Shown: positions 1 to 9,775 of the stretch, one piece after another
Layout of the letters: each line of letters begins with the position of its first letter
Position numbering within the stretch: the first letter of the stretch is position 1
Assembly (NCBI RefSeq): GCF_018881595.1
Contig: NZ_JACVQA010000010.1
Location: 1-64,000 of the forward strand
Direction of reading: 5' to 3'
Length of the DNA stretch: 64,000 bases
Source: Polynucleobacter sp. UK-Gri1-W3
GTDB lineage: Bacteria; Pseudomonadota; Gammaproteobacteria; Burkholderiales; Burkholderiaceae
Program-made: the position numbers and the translations under genes
Notes under the pieces: model-generated
What the model saw: only the letters and a program-made list of their open reading frames with translations
Databases searched by the model: none
What the model was told of the DNA's origin: nothing

Positions 1-135
1 TTCCGGCTTATGCCATTCGTCAGCAACAAAGACCTTGCCATCCAAAGCGCTCATGGCAGTGGTGATGCGATCTTGCAAGCCCAAAAAATATTCTTTTAAG
101 GCATTGATATCAATTTGGGTATGTTGTTCTGACAA
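1..135 (-). CDS. hemF: Coproporphyrinogen III oxidase, aerobic (N-terminal 45 residues only)
   Basis: This is the 5' end of a minus-strand gene cut by the window edge. The 45 visible residues resemble the HemF amino terminus, with the pattern FLxLQDxI followed by DGxxFVxDxW as in E. coli HemF. HemF carries out the oxygen-dependent decarboxylation of coproporphyrinogen III in haem synthesis. The start is a TTG at 135-133; reading upstream in frame the next signal is a TAG at 144-142 with no ATG or GTG between. It lies 20 bp behind purD and is probably co-transcribed with it. Confidence 0.8.
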   Translation of the reverse strand, partial: MSEQHTQIDINALKEYFLGLQDRITTAMSALDGKVFVADEWHKPE

Positions 136-155
136 GGCGTTCTAACTTTATAGGG

Positions 156-1433
156 TTACTTAATTGCGCGGTAGCCAATATCTTTGCGATATTGCATGCC
201 ATCAAACTTGATGTGATTGATCGCATCGTAAGCTTTTTGTTGGGCGCCACGAACGGTATCTGCTAGACCAACTACACACATCACGCGTCCGCCTGATGTC
301 ACCACCTTGCCATCTTGCAGTTTCGTGCCAGCATGGAAAGTAATTTGATCTTCAGTATCAGCGGGTATGCCGGTAATGACATCGCCAGCCCGAGGAGTGT
401 CTGGATAATTATGAGCAGCCAGCACAACGCCAAGGGCTGTGCGGCGATCCCATTCCAATTCCACTTCATTAAGTGTGCCATCTACCGCATGATCTAGTGC
501 ATTGACCAGATCGCTACGTAGTCGGGCCATGATGGGTTGTGTCTCTGGATCACCCATGCGGCAATTAAATTCTAATGTTTTGATCTTGCCGTCAGGCGTG
601 ATCATTAGACCGGCATATAGAAAGCCGGTATAAGGAATGCCATCTGCTTTCATGCCCTTAACAGTTGGCATGATCACTTCACGTAAAGCGCGCACATGAA
701 TTTCCGGAGTAACTACTGGAGCAGGGGAGTAAGCACCCATGCCACCAGTGTTTGGCCCTTGATCACCGTCTAACAAGCGCTTGTGATCTTGGCTAGTTGC
801 TAATGCAAGAACATTCTTGCCATCTACCAAAACAATAAAGCTTGCTTCTTCACCTGTGAGGAATTCTTCTATCACTACACGAGCACCCGCATTACCCAAT
901 TTGTTATCCGCCAACATCATGTCAACGGCAGCATGGGCCTCTTCAAGGCTCATTGCTACTACGACACCTTTACCGGCAGCAAGGCCGTCAGCCTTAATCA
1001 CAATCGGCGCACCTTTAGCATCAATATAAGCATGCGCCTGGAGTGCGTTGGAGAAGGTTTGGTAATCTGCAGTTGGAATACCATGACGCTTCATAAAGGC
1101 TTTAGAGAAGTCCTTAGAAGATTCCAATTGTGCTGCTAATTGAGTTGGTCCAAAGATGCGTAAGCCATTGTTGCGAAATACATCGACGATGCCAGCAGCA
1201 AGTGGAGCCTCTGGACCGACAACCGTTAAATGAATCTTCTCGCGCTTAGCAAAGTCAGCCAGCTCTTGTAAGCCAGTGATGGGTAAGTTCTCAATGCCTG
1301 CAGCGGTTTGCTTAGCAGTGGCCGTACCACCATTACCTGGAGCCACATAAACCGTTTGCACTTGGGGAGATTGGGCTAACTTCCAGGCTAGCGCGTGTTC
1401 GCGTCCGCCAGATCCGATGAGTAGAATTTTCAT
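156..1433 (-). CDS. purD: Phosphoribosylamine--glycine ligase (GAR synthetase)
   Basis: PurD joins phosphoribosylamine and glycine with ATP in the second step of de novo purine synthesis, in the cytoplasm. The 425-residue protein has the usual PurD length. It opens with the glycine-rich GSGGREHA motif (residues 7-14), has a central ATP-grasp domain containing GPNTGGMGAYSP, and has the metal-binding EFNCRMGDPETQ segment at roughly 280-300. It follows yebC by 31 bp and precedes hemF by 20 bp on the same strand, so the three probably form one transcript. Nothing is missing. Confidence 0.97.
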   Translation of the reverse strand: MKILLIGSGGREHALAWKLAQSPQVQTVYVAPGNGGTATAKQTAAGIENLPITGLQELADFAKREKIHLTVVGPEAPLAAGIVDVFRNNGLRIFGPTQLAAQLESSKDFSKAFMKRHGIPTADYQTFSNALQAHAYIDAKGAPIVIKADGLAAGKGVVVAMSLEEAHAAVDMMLADNKLGNAGARVVIEEFLTGEEASFIVLVDGKNVLALATSQDHKRLLDGDQGPNTGGMGAYSPAPVVTPEIHVRALREVIMPTVKGMKADGIPYTGFLYAGLMITPDGKIKTLEFNCRMGDPETQPIMARLRSDLVNALDHAVDGTLNEVELEWDRRTALGVVLAAHNYPDTPRAGDVITGIPADTEDQITFHAGTKLQDGKVVTSGGRVMCVVGLADTVRGAQQKAYDAINHIKFDGMQYRKDIGYRAIK

Positions 1434-1464
1434 AACAAGCTATCTGTAGTAATTGATCAAAAAA

Positions 1465-2184
1465 TTAAAGCGCAGCGTTCGTAAATACTTCTTGAACGTC
1501 ATCTAAGTTCTCAAGTGCATCTAATAACTTCTGCATGCTTTCTGCTTGATCACCTTCTAAGGCAATCTCTGTCTCAGGGCGCATGGCAACAGTTGCTAAT
1601 TCAGGCTTGAGACCAGCCTTGCTAATCGCATCTTGCACTTTAGAAAAATCGGGAACAGGGGAGAGCACTTCTAAAGATCCATCATCATGAGTAATGACAT
1701 CTTCAGCGCCGGCGTCTAATGCAACTTCCATCAACTGATCTTCGCTAGTACCTGGTGCAAATAACATCTGCCCACAATGCTTGAATAAGAAGGCAACAGA
1801 ACCTTCTGTACCCATATTGCCGCCATTCTTATTAAAAGCATGACGAACCTCTGCAACGGTACGTGTGCGGTTATCGGTTAAGCAATCCACAATAATGGCG
1901 GCGCCATTCATGCCATAACCCTCATAACGAATTTCTTCGTAGTTCACGCCTTCAAGAGATCCAGTGCCGCGTTGAATCGCTCTTTGCACGTTATCGTTCG
2001 GCATATTAGAGTCTTTGGCCTTATCAATAGCCAGACGTAAACGTGGGTTTGTAGCAATATCACCACCACCTAATTTGGCAGCTACGGTAATTTCTTTAAT
2101 GAGTTTGGTCCAAATCTTGCCGCGTTTTTCGTCCTGACGACCTTTGCGGTGCTGAATATTGGCCCATTTCGAATGGCCGGCCAT
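1465..2184 (-). CDS. yebC: YebC/PmpR family protein
   Basis: This 239-residue protein begins [18 protein letters not shown], the hallmark of the YebC/PmpR family (PF01709), and keeps the full family length. Members have been described as DNA-binding regulators, and more recently some as ribosome-associated factors that help translation through difficult sequences; the sequence here does not say which role applies. It is the first gene of the yebC-purD-hemF run. No strong Shine-Dalgarno sequence is seen before the ATG. Confidence 0.95.
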   Translation of the reverse strand: MAGHSKWANIQHRKGRQDEKRGKIWTKLIKEITVAAKLGGGDIATNPRLRLAIDKAKDSNMPNDNVQRAIQRGTGSLEGVNYEEIRYEGYGMNGAAIIVDCLTDNRTRTVAEVRHAFNKNGGNMGTEGSVAFLFKHCGQMLFAPGTSEDQLMEVALDAGAEDVITHDDGSLEVLSPVPDFSKVQDAISKAGLKPELATVAMRPETEIALEGDQAESMQKLLDALENLDDVQEVFTNAAL

Positions 2185-2336
2185 ACGGGTAAGTCCTTTT
2201 AATAATTTGGCTAGAAGACCTCATTTTAAGGGGTTCTAGACCCAAGGTAGGGGGTATCTGACCATTTTTTGTTACACTCATATGTCTTAGTAGTAACAAA
2301 GTAGCAAAGTAAGCAGAATTTCCACTGCAAACACCT

Positions 2337-2421
2337 GCCTCGGTGATGGAATTGGTAGACGTGCCGGACTCAAAATCCGGTGCCGCAAGGCGTGGCGGTT
2401 CGAGTCCGCCCCGAGGCACCA
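2337..2421 (+). tRNA. tRNA-Leu (anticodon CAA)
   Basis: The 85-nt sequence folds as a class II tRNA. The acceptor stem is GCCTCGG (2337-2343) paired with CCGAGGC (2411-2417), followed by an encoded ACCA end. The anticodon stem CCGGA/TCCGG encloses the loop CTCAAAA with anticodon CAA, reading UUG leucine codons. There is a leucine-type long variable arm (GTGCCGCAAGGCGT region), and the T-loop is GTTCGAGTC. It sits alone between divergent yebC and convergent cysB. No integrase or duplicated 3' end was seen nearby. Confidence 0.97.
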
Positions 2422-2423
2422 CT

Positions 2424-2443
2424 CAAAGACTTTTCTGTCTTTG
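2424..2443 (+). terminator. Possible terminator hairpin after tRNA-Leu
   Basis: CAAAGAC (2424-2430) is repeated inverted as GTCTTTG (2437-2443) around a 6-nt TTTTCT loop, three bases after the tRNA end. Only a short mixed T stretch follows (TAGTTTC), so termination strength is uncertain. It could also protect the precursor 3' end. Confidence 0.4.
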
Positions 2444-2471
2444 TAGTTTCCCAAGACAATTCTTAGTCGGA

Positions 2472-3413
2472 CTATATTTCGTAAGTCTCGGACTCATTAT
2501 TCATTGCCTGCTCAACAATTTTCTTGGTGAGCGTAGGTGAGAAGAGCTCAATGAAGGTGTAAACAAAAGACCTGAGATAGGCACCTTGTTTTACGCCTAG
2601 ATGCGTCACATTATTTCCGAATAAATGGCCTGCAGGAATCACTTTGAGATTGCGATCTCGATCTGGATCGTAGGCATGACCTGCAACAATTCCAATGCCC
2701 ATTCCGGTTTCCACATAGGTCTTGATGACGTCTGCGTCAATTGCTTCCAAAATAATATCTGGCGCAATGTTTCTTTGCGCAAAAGCAGCATCAATCTTGC
2801 TACGACCTGCAAAGGCTTTGTCATAGGTAATGATTGGATACTTGGCAATCTCTTCAAGGGTAAGCGTTGCTTGGTTCAAGAGTGGATGGCTCAGCGGTAC
2901 CATCAGTACATGTTGCCATTGATAGCCAGGTAGAGCCAGTACGCCAGGGGTATTAGCAATTCCCTCGGTTGCAATTGCAATATCAGCGCGGTCATGCGTG
3001 AGCAATTCAGCGATTTGACCTGGACTGCCTTGCTGAATGCTGACCTTTACTTTTGGAAAGCGCTTGGTAAATTCAGTAAGCACTTTTGGTAGTGCATAGC
3101 GTGCCTGTGTATGAGTAGTCGCAATCACGAAGCTTCCTTGATCCTGGCTAGCAAAATCTTTACCCACTCTTTTTAGAGTTTCAACCTCATCGAGAATGCG
3201 CTCGATTGAACTCAAAATACGTTTGCCTGGCTCGGTGAGGGAGCGAATGCGTTTCCCATGTCGACGAAAGATCTCCACACCCAACTCATCTTCCAACTCA
3301 ATGATCGCTTTGGATACGCCTGGCTGAGAGGTAAAAAGTGCCTTTGCAGCAGTAGTTAAATTGAAGTTTTGTCTAACGGCTTCCCGTACAAAACGGAATT
3401 GGTGAAGGTTCAT
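2472..3413 (-). CDS. cysB: LysR-family regulator CysB (sulfur assimilation)
   Basis: This 313-residue LysR-type activator begins MNLHQFRFVREAVRQNFNLT and has the winged helix-turn-helix at about 18-60 (TTAAKALFTSQPGVSKAI), which is characteristic of CysB/Cbl rather than of general LysR proteins. The C-terminal inducer-binding domain covers roughly 90-300. CysB activates sulfate and alternative sulfur uptake genes in response to N-acetylserine. It lies 62 bp downstream of lptG on the same strand, with an AGGA ribosome site 6 nt before the ATG. That site falls in a hairpin, listed separately. It could be Cbl, but the length and first helix fit CysB. Confidence 0.9.
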   Translation of the reverse strand: MNLHQFRFVREAVRQNFNLTTAAKALFTSQPGVSKAIIELEDELGVEIFRRHGKRIRSLTEPGKRILSSIERILDEVETLKRVGKDFASQDQGSFVIATTHTQARYALPKVLTEFTKRFPKVKVSIQQGSPGQIAELLTHDRADIAIATEGIANTPGVLALPGYQWQHVLMVPLSHPLLNQATLTLEEIAKYPIITYDKAFAGRSKIDAAFAQRNIAPDIILEAIDADVIKTYVETGMGIGIVAGHAYDPDRDRNLKVIPAGHLFGNNVTHLGVKQGAYLRSFVYTFIELFSPTLTKKIVEQAMNNESETYEI

Positions 3414-3416
3414 GTG

Positions 3417-3452
3417 GATTCCTATCTATATATCTACAAAGATATAGGAATC
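3417..3452 (-). promoter_or_regulatory. Hairpin covering the cysB ribosome binding site
   Basis: GATTCCTAT and ATAGGAATC form the outer arms of a 36-nt inverted repeat, with a second inner pairing TATCT/AGATA. On the minus strand the 3' arm contains the AGGA sequence that ends 6 nt before the cysB ATG, so folding would mask the ribosome site. It could instead be an operator or a weak lptG terminator, though it lacks a clean T tract. Confidence 0.4.
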
Positions 3453-3475
3453 AAATTCTAAATGATTTTTGGCTA

Positions 3476-4630
3476 TTAAGCCTTTGAAACCCAGCGCAAT
3501 CCAAAGATTGCCAAAAGGAAGTACAGCAGCGGCGGGGTTAGGGCCGTGAGGAGCGCTGGCCAAGAGCCTAGGAGTCCCACATTGGAGAAGAGTGAGTTAA
3601 ATAGCTGAAAGCTCATACCCAACATAATTCCACCAAACACCTTAATGCCAACGCTACCAGCCCGTACCTTCAAGTAAGCAAAGGGTAGCGCTAGTGCGAG
3701 CATCACAAAAATAGTAAACGGATAAATCACTTTTTTCCAGAAGGCGATTGAATGCCGCTGCGCATCCTGTTTGTTCTCGCGCAGATGCGAGATAAAGCGA
3801 CCCAAACTGACGATTGACATTTTTTCGGGACTGATTAAAAGCACACTCAAAATTTGCGGCGTGACTTCGGATTCCAAAGTCACTATCGGGTGCGTAAAAG
3901 TTTGCGCAGAAAAAACAGGATTCAGTGGATCGGACTGCTTCGTTTCTTTAAAGCGAGTTTCTATGACATCATTTAAGACCCAGATACCAGTTTCATCAAA
4001 CTGTCCGGACGCCGCACTGCGAATAGAGAGGAGGTGATATTTGTCATCAAACTCATACATGCGGATATTGCTAATTTCATTGGCTTTATCGACCTTGCCT
4101 ACGTTGACGTAGCGTACGCCAGGACGAACTGGGCCGCTACCGTCTTCATCGCGCAGGCGATCTTTTACCCAAACACCAGTTCTAAACTGGGGTGAGTAGG
4201 CCGAACCCATAGCTTTCATACGAATCTGATCAGACTTGGCTTCAGTATAGGGTCCGATCCATTCGCTCATGATGAGAGTGAGTGCAATCAAAGGTAGGGA
4301 AATCTTGGTTAGGGTTATGAGCCCACGCTTAACGTCTAGACCAGCGATGCGCAAAATCGTGAACTCAGATTGACTGGCTAGCATGGCAAATACATAGATG
4401 CTGCCAATTAAACCTGCAATCGGAATAATTTCTGAGATACGACTTGGGGCTTTTAAAAGAACATGCAATAGCGCTAGGGGAAGTGTGTAAGCACCTTGGA
4501 CGGAACCGAGCTCACTCAAGATATCAAAGAATAAAAACAAAGCCACTAAGGCAAATAAGATAAAACCAAAAGCGGCATAGATCTGCTTGGCTAAATAGCG
4601 TTCATAAATGTAAGGAAAGAGCAATTTCAT
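3476..4630 (-). CDS. lptG: LPS export permease LptG
   Basis: LptG is one of the two membrane subunits of the LptB2FG complex, which pulls lipopolysaccharide from the inner membrane into the Lpt bridge. The predicted product is 384 residues from the ATG at 4630-4628. A longer frame reading back to 4669 exists but would overlap lptF by about 40 bp, whereas the ATG chosen makes the classic ATGA overlap with the lptF stop. It has N-terminal membrane segments (about 20-130), a periplasmic beta-jellyroll region (about 145-270) and C-terminal membrane segments (about 305-384), the YjgP/YjgQ (PF03739) layout. Confidence 0.95.
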   Translation of the reverse strand: MKLLFPYIYERYLAKQIYAAFGFILFALVALFLFFDILSELGSVQGAYTLPLALLHVLLKAPSRISEIIPIAGLIGSIYVFAMLASQSEFTILRIAGLDVKRGLITLTKISLPLIALTLIMSEWIGPYTEAKSDQIRMKAMGSAYSPQFRTGVWVKDRLRDEDGSGPVRPGVRYVNVGKVDKANEISNIRMYEFDDKYHLLSIRSAASGQFDETGIWVLNDVIETRFKETKQSDPLNPVFSAQTFTHPIVTLESEVTPQILSVLLISPEKMSIVSLGRFISHLRENKQDAQRHSIAFWKKVIYPFTIFVMLALALPFAYLKVRAGSVGIKVFGGIMLGMSFQLFNSLFSNVGLLGSWPALLTALTPPLLYFLLAIFGLRWVSKA

Positions 4631-5742
4631 TTGGCGGCCATAGAGGCAGGTAGCTGACGGCGCCACCACTTCAAAGATGGATTAATACGATTACGAATTA
4701 AGGCTGCTGCAATCAAGAGCGCAAGCAAATGTATTGGCCAAATCGCTACAAAGACTCCCACCTTACCTTGCGAGACAAAATTTTGCGTCAGGTTAAGAAG
4801 GTTGCTATAAATTAAGTAAATTAAGACTGCATAGAACATTGCCGTGTAATTACCAAGACGAGGGTTTACATAAGCAAGTGGTATGGCAATTAGCACCAGA
4901 CCTAAAGCCATCAATGGCAGGCCGATACGCCAAAGTAACTCGGCACGATTAGGGTTGATGGATGCGGGGCTAGGATCATGTAAGAGTTCAGTGATGGTTT
5001 TCTCGCGATCACGCGGCGCAGGGGCTAGCGCATCTTTGCTGCGGATCTTGGTGCTGTATTCGTTAAATTCGAGAATCCTAAAATCAGGCTGTGTAGGTTG
5101 CCCCTCATAGCGTCTGCCGTTATGGAGCACGATAGATTTCTCGCCCCCTGCAGAGTTTTGGATAAAGCCGGTTGAGGACACTGCAATGCTCAAGCGACCA
5201 TTCTTAGAGTCCGCCACAAAGATATTCTTAACTTCACTTTTATCAACATCAAGCTCTTCGATAAAAAACACGCGCTCCGCTTTTGCAGATTCTTTAAATT
5301 GACCCGCACTCACCATGGATACATCATCGCGTTGTTGAAAGCGCTGACTAATTAAGGTTGATTCGCGATTTGCCCAAGGCCAGACAAAAAGAGCAAGCAG
5401 GGCAATGATGATGATGAGGGGTATAGCAAATTGCAGAATGGGGCGAATGAGATTTGTAATGCTTAAGCCACTGGCAAACCAAACAATCATTTCTGAATCT
5501 TTGTACCAGCGCACTAAAACAATCAAGGTGGCGACAAATAGTGAAACCGTCAAAAGAACTGCAAGATAGCCCAAGGTAGCTAAGGCAATCAAAACAAGAG
5601 CATCTTCTGGATTCACTGCCCCATTAGCCGCAAAACCCAGGATTCGGATTACCAAGGTAGTCACCATAATGGTGACTAAGACCAAAAAGACCCCGCCAGT
5701 CGTAAAACTGAGTTCGCGGCGAAGAGCCTGTTTAAAAATCAT
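4627..5742 (-). CDS. lptF: LPS export permease LptF
   Basis: LptF is the partner membrane subunit of LptG in lipopolysaccharide export. The 371-residue protein has the YjgP/YjgQ layout: three membrane segments in the first 120 residues, a periplasmic domain at about 130-260 and three more membrane segments near the end. It is translationally coupled to lptG through a 4-base ATGA overlap. It is divergent from pepA across 158 bp, the same gene order seen in many proteobacteria. That intergenic gap contains a 12-bp palindrome GAGATTAATCTC at 5811-5822 of unknown meaning. Confidence 0.95.
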   Translation of the reverse strand: MIFKQALRRELSFTTGGVFLVLVTIMVTTLVIRILGFAANGAVNPEDALVLIALATLGYLAVLLTVSLFVATLIVLVRWYKDSEMIVWFASGLSITNLIRPILQFAIPLIIIIALLALFVWPWANRESTLISQRFQQRDDVSMVSAGQFKESAKAERVFFIEELDVDKSEVKNIFVADSKNGRLSIAVSSTGFIQNSAGGEKSIVLHNGRRYEGQPTQPDFRILEFNEYSTKIRSKDALAPAPRDREKTITELLHDPSPASINPNRAELLWRIGLPLMALGLVLIAIPLAYVNPRLGNYTAMFYAVLIYLIYSNLLNLTQNFVSQGKVGVFVAIWPIHLLALLIAAALIRNRINPSLKWWRRQLPASMAAK

Positions 5743-5900
5743 GAGAAATAAGGGTCTGGATTGGTGAGGTTATTAGGGGTTACAAATGGCTTATATTGTC
5801 AGCGATAAGGGAGATTAATCTCATGTCGGAGGATAATGGATAAAAGTCCCATATTAGCAATTACCTTCCTTTTGAATCGACCAAAACACTGTAATAGATT

Positions 5901-7511
5901 ATGACAATTCAATTCAGCACCAAGATTTTCCCTCAAGCAGACCTTCAGAGTCCAAAACTCCAGAAAACGAGCCTAAAAACCTTGCTTGGCCATAGCACCG
6001 ACTGTTTGGTTCTGGGTTATTCCAAGGCGGATTTGGATGGCTTCTCAGGTGCTAAGGGCGCAAAAGTCAAAACGGGATTTTTTCCGGAGCTTGATCTGTT
6101 GCTCGGGGGTTCAATTACTCATGCCAACGTTGTGGGAGATTTGGATTCTAAGCAGGCATCGGTATGCATGTTGCGCGCAGAGAAATCATGGTCTACCAAT
6201 GGGGTTAAAGCCAAAAGATTGTTGCTAGTGAGTTTGGGTGATGTTCATCTTGCAAGTGAACGTAGCCTGACAACTTATTCTAAAGTTGCTCGGTCTGCTC
6301 TAAAGGAACTCAGCGGCGGATCCATTGAGAGTGCGCTGTGGTTTACGCCTAGCTTTGCACTTGCCCACAAAGTGGACTTTATTGCAGAAGAGGTACGCCT
6401 CACCATTCAATATGCTGGCGATCAGGCTTACCGTTTTGGCGTACGCCAACCTGCTATGAAATTTAAAGCTAAAGATAAGGCCGACACTTTTAAAAGTTTA
6501 GTCTTTGCTGGCAATGATGCTTGCTCTAAGGAGTTGAAGCTAGCAGTCGAGCAGGGCATATCCATGGTTGAGGGTATGAACTTGGCAAAGGATCTTGGTA
6601 ATCTTCCTCCAAATATCTGTACGCCGACTTACCTTGGTAAAGCCGCTCAGGACTTAAGTAAAAAAACAAGTCTCAAAGTTGAAGTGCTTGGACGTAAGCA
6701 AATCGAGGCTTTGGGTATGGGTTCATTCTTATCTGTTGCCAAGGGATCGGATACACCGCCACAATTTATAGTGATGAGGCATCAAGGTGGCAAAGCAGGC
6801 GAAGCGCCTATTGTCTTGGTTGGTAAAGGCATTACTTTCGATACCGGCGGCATTTCTCTCAAGCCAGGCGAGGCTATGGATGAAATGAAGTACGACATGT
6901 GTGGTGCGGCTTCTGTAATTGGCACGATGTATTCAGTTGCCTTGATGAAACTAAAGAAGAACGTGATTGGTGTTATTCCAACTTGTGAAAATATGCCATC
7001 AGGTCAAGCCACTCGTCCTGGTGATATTGTCAAGAGCATGTCTGGACAAACGATTGAGGTGCTCAATACTGATGCAGAAGGTCGCTTAATTTTGTGTGAT
7101 GCACTTACTTATGTAGAGCGCTTTAAACCAGCGGCAGTCATCGACATTGCCACCTTAACTGGCGCCTGCATTATTGCTTTAGGCCATGTTCATAGTGGTT
7201 TGTTTTCTGAAGATGAGAATCTAGTGAGCGAACTGACTAAAGCAGGCCATGCTTCATTGGATACGGTGTGGCGCTTGCCTTTAGATGCTGCTTATCACGA
7301 GCAACTCAAATCCAACTTTGCAGACGTTGCCAATATTGGTGGTCGTCCAGCTGGTAGCGTAACCGCGGCTTGTTTCTTGTCTCGCTTTACCGAGAAATAC
7401 AAATGGGCTCACTTAGATATCGCTGGAACCGCCTGGAAAAGCGGTGCTGCTAAAGGCTCTACCGGTCGGCCTGTGCCGCTCTTGGTGAACTTCTTGCTTG
7501 AGCGCAAGTAA
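5901..7511 (+). CDS. pepA: Leucyl aminopeptidase (M17 family)
   Basis: PepA is a cytosolic zinc/manganese-dependent hexameric aminopeptidase that removes N-terminal residues from peptides. The 536-residue protein is somewhat longer than E. coli PepA (503). The C-terminal catalytic domain has the M17 signature NTDAEGR at 389-395 and the metal/catalytic lysine in [11 protein letters not shown] (Lys309). Some PepA proteins also bind DNA, but nothing here shows that. The ATG at 5901 has no clear Shine-Dalgarno sequence. holC follows after 27 bp, the usual partner. Confidence 0.96.
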   Translation: MTIQFSTKIFPQADLQSPKLQKTSLKTLLGHSTDCLVLGYSKADLDGFSGAKGAKVKTGFFPELDLLLGGSITHANVVGDLDSKQASVCMLRAEKSWSTNGVKAKRLLLVSLGDVHLASERSLTTYSKVARSALKELSGGSIESALWFTPSFALAHKVDFIAEEVRLTIQYAGDQAYRFGVRQPAMKFKAKDKADTFKSLVFAGNDACSKELKLAVEQGISMVEGMNLAKDLGNLPPNICTPTYLGKAAQDLSKKTSLKVEVLGRKQIEALGMGSFLSVAKGSDTPPQFIVMRHQGGKAGEAPIVLVGKGITFDTGGISLKPGEAMDEMKYDMCGAASVIGTMYSVALMKLKKNVIGVIPTCENMPSGQATRPGDIVKSMSGQTIEVLNTDAEGRLILCDALTYVERFKPAAVIDIATLTGACIIALGHVHSGLFSEDENLVSELTKAGHASLDTVWRLPLDAAYHEQLKSNFADVANIGGRPAGSVTAACFLSRFTEKYKWAHLDIAGTAWKSGAAKGSTGRPVPLLVNFLLERK

Positions 7512-7538
7512 ACGCTTAAGAACTCGGATAAATACTGA

Positions 7539-8003
7539 ATGGCACGAATTGATTTTCATAGCAATGTGAGTGACAAGCTGGAATACGCTTGTCGCCTCAC
7601 GCGTAAAATTTGGAGTGCTACCCCCGAGGGTGAGTCAGTGCGCAACATTGTGATGGTAGGTGAGAAGGCCGATCTACAAAAATTAAATGAACTACTTTGG
7701 TCATTTAGTAAAACCGATTTTTTGCCACACTGCTTTATTGATGATGAGGCTGCAGCGGAAACACCCATAGTATTGACCGATGATTTTGCTTCTTCCGCCC
7801 TAAACAATATTCCCCATGCTGATGTCATGATTCATCTGGGTATGCGCATGCCTGCAGATGTGCCAGCCCTAGTGGCACGTTTCCCTAGGATTGTTGAGGT
7901 GGTCACAGTTAATGAGGCTGAGCGCTTAGCAGGTCGCGAACGCTTCAAAGCCTATCGTGAGCTGGGCCATGAGTTGCACAACTTCGATCAATCCAAAAGT
8001 TAA
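7539..8003 (+). CDS. holC: DNA polymerase III chi subunit
   Basis: This 154-residue protein fits the HolC family (PF04364), whose members link the clamp loader of the replicative polymerase to single-strand binding protein. It begins [24 protein letters not shown], typical of the first helix of chi, and keeps the expected length. Its position directly behind pepA is conserved widely and supports the call. lgt starts 5 bp after its stop, so pepA-holC-lgt is probably one transcript. Confidence 0.92.
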   Translation: MARIDFHSNVSDKLEYACRLTRKIWSATPEGESVRNIVMVGEKADLQKLNELLWSFSKTDFLPHCFIDDEAAAETPIVLTDDFASSALNNIPHADVMIHLGMRMPADVPALVARFPRIVEVVTVNEAERLAGRERFKAYRELGHELHNFDQSKS

Positions 8004-8008
8004 TATCC

Positions 8009-8797
8009 ATGTTGATTCATCCACAGTTTGACCCTGCAGCAATTCGTATTGGTTCTTTTGCAATTCATTGGTATGGCTTGATGTATCTCATGGCCTTTGT
8101 GCAATTCTTGCTCCTAGGCCGATTGCGTATTCGTACTCCACGCTATCAAGTGCTTGGTTGGACTTATAAAGATCTTGAGGACCTCCTGTTTGCAGGCGTT
8201 CTTGGCGTGGTGTTGGGTGGTCGCTTAGGCTACACCCTCTTTTACATGCCAGGCTTTTACCTATCTCACCCTTTGAGTATTTTCAAGATTTGGGAAGGCG
8301 GCATGTCTTTTCATGGTGGCTTGTTAGGTGTGCTCGTTGCACTTTTCTGGTTTGCTAAAAAGCATAAGACCACTTTTTTTGTCGTAAGTGATTTGGTTGC
8401 TCCACTAGTTCCCTTTGGATTGGCATTTGGTCGACTAGGGAACTTTATTAATGGCGAGTTATGGGGAAGACCTACTGATCTTCCATGGGCAATGATTTTT
8501 CCTTTAGTAGATTCTGTGCCACGCCATCCATCACAGATTTATCAACTCATGGGTGAGGGTGTCCTACTCGGTATTGCACTTTGGATTTATGCAGGTAAGC
8601 CAAGGCGTATTGGTCAGGTATCTGGATTCTTCTTGTTAGGTTATGGCATTTGCCGTTTCTTAGCTGAATATGCCCGTGAGCCCGATTCCTTCTTGGGCCT
8701 TCTAGACCTAGGCTTATCTATGGGTCAGTGGTTGTGTGTGCCAATGATGTTGTTTGGTCTCTATCTCATGACTGCATATAAACCTAAGAGTCGATAA
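8009..8797 (+). CDS. lgt: Prolipoprotein diacylglyceryl transferase
   Basis: Lgt moves a diacylglyceryl group from phosphatidylglycerol to the lipobox cysteine of prolipoproteins in the inner membrane. The 262-residue protein has about seven membrane segments. It carries the essential [10 protein letters not shown] motif at 141-150, where Arg142 corresponds to E. coli Arg143. A periplasmic HGG segment (FHGGLLG, near residue 103) is also present. A substrate candidate with a lipobox lies in the same window (36764-38002). The LysR gene follows by only 7 bp. Confidence 0.96.
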   Translation: MLIHPQFDPAAIRIGSFAIHWYGLMYLMAFVQFLLLGRLRIRTPRYQVLGWTYKDLEDLLFAGVLGVVLGGRLGYTLFYMPGFYLSHPLSIFKIWEGGMSFHGGLLGVLVALFWFAKKHKTTFFVVSDLVAPLVPFGLAFGRLGNFINGELWGRPTDLPWAMIFPLVDSVPRHPSQIYQLMGEGVLLGIALWIYAGKPRRIGQVSGFFLLGYGICRFLAEYAREPDSFLGLLDLGLSMGQWLCVPMMLFGLYLMTAYKPKSR

Positions 8798-8804
8798 TTA
8801 GCTC

Positions 8805-9713
8805 ATGCTGAATGAAGGGCTAACACTTCGAAAATTAGAAGTACTGTGCTCGTTTATTCGGACCGGTAGCCTTTCTAAAACCGCAGAAGAGTTGCACTTA
8901 AGTTCAGTCAGCATTCATAAGGCGTTGCATTCTCTGGAATCTGGAATAGGCTGCGCTCTATTTGTAAAGGATGGACGTCAGTTAAAAGCTTTGCCGGCGG
9001 CCATTTACTTAGCTGAAGCAAGTGCCGATTTATTAGCGGATGTAGACCGTGTCCTGAAAAAGACCAGAGCCAAAGCAGGTGTTGAAAGCGGGCAAATTCG
9101 CCTGGGGGCAATGTACTCTCTGACAGCTAATATCATTCCTAGAGTCATCATGGGTACCAAAATTCGTAGACCTGATTTGGATATTGATTTATATCTGGGA
9201 TCTAATGAGGACTTGATGAAAAGGCTTAGCGAGGGAAATGTAGATGCCGTAGTCATGGCAGTTCCTACAAGAGATCTTCCGGAGGGTGTCCAGGTAGTCC
9301 CTCTTTTTGAGGACCAGTTGTTTCTAGCCTCCTCAAAAAACAATAAGCCAACCGAAGCCAATATTGATTTATCCGAATATCAGAAAGAGAAATTTTTGAC
9401 CCTTCAAGATGGTTTTGCTACCACGTCAGGGTTTTATGAAGCTTTCCAGTTAGCTGGCTTTGCACCCAATGTTGTGATGAAGGTGGGGGATATCTTTTCT
9501 CTTATGAATATGGTCTCAGGGGATCTAGGAAGATCTTTGCTGCCTGGCAGAGTGAAGGCTTTAATGGGCGATGCGATTGAATTTACCCCGTTATTGCCAA
9601 AATATCAGGTAACCCAACATATTGCCTTAATGTACCTCCAGGCTAATGAATCAAACCCCAATATCCTTGCTCTAGCGGCTGAAACCCGCATGTTGCAACG
9701 CAATAATCCCTAA
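8805..9713 (+). CDS. LysR-family regulator, probable malonate operon regulator
   Basis: This 302-residue protein has an N-terminal LysR winged helix-turn-helix at about 9-68 (GSLSKTAEELHLSSVSIHKALHSLE) and a C-terminal periplasmic-binding-like effector domain from about 95. It resembles MdcR/MatR-type regulators of malonate use, mainly on context: it stands immediately before the malonyl-CoA decarboxylase gene. It is encoded in the same direction as its presumed target, which is less common than divergent orientation in this family. Its ATG lies 7 bp behind lgt, so part of its expression may come from that transcript. The effector (malonate or malonyl-CoA) is an inference. Confidence 0.8.
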   Translation: MLNEGLTLRKLEVLCSFIRTGSLSKTAEELHLSSVSIHKALHSLESGIGCALFVKDGRQLKALPAAIYLAEASADLLADVDRVLKKTRAKAGVESGQIRLGAMYSLTANIIPRVIMGTKIRRPDLDIDLYLGSNEDLMKRLSEGNVDAVVMAVPTRDLPEGVQVVPLFEDQLFLASSKNNKPTEANIDLSEYQKEKFLTLQDGFATTSGFYEAFQLAGFAPNVVMKVGDIFSLMNMVSGDLGRSLLPGRVKALMGDAIEFTPLLPKYQVTQHIALMYLQANESNPNILALAAETRMLQRNNP

Positions 9714-9735
9714 ATTCGTCCAAACACGTTTGCTA

Positions 9736-9760
9736 ATTCATTAGCTTAAAGCTAATGAAT
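9736..9760. promoter_or_regulatory. Perfect 25-bp palindrome, probable LysR operator of the malonate operon
   Basis: ATTCATTAGCTT (9736-9747) and AAGCTAATGAAT (9749-9760) are exact inverse complements around a single A. The core is TTAGC-N5-GCTAA, fitting the T-N11-A rule of LysR-type binding sites. It lies in the 136-bp gap between the LysR gene and the decarboxylase gene, just upstream of a plausible promoter. Confidence 0.65.
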
Positions 9761-9775
9761 ATATACTTTCATTAA

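Noticed and set aside
2337..2421. tRNA-Leu as an integration site
   Set aside because: No integrase gene, direct repeat of the tRNA end or foreign-looking DNA was seen on either side.
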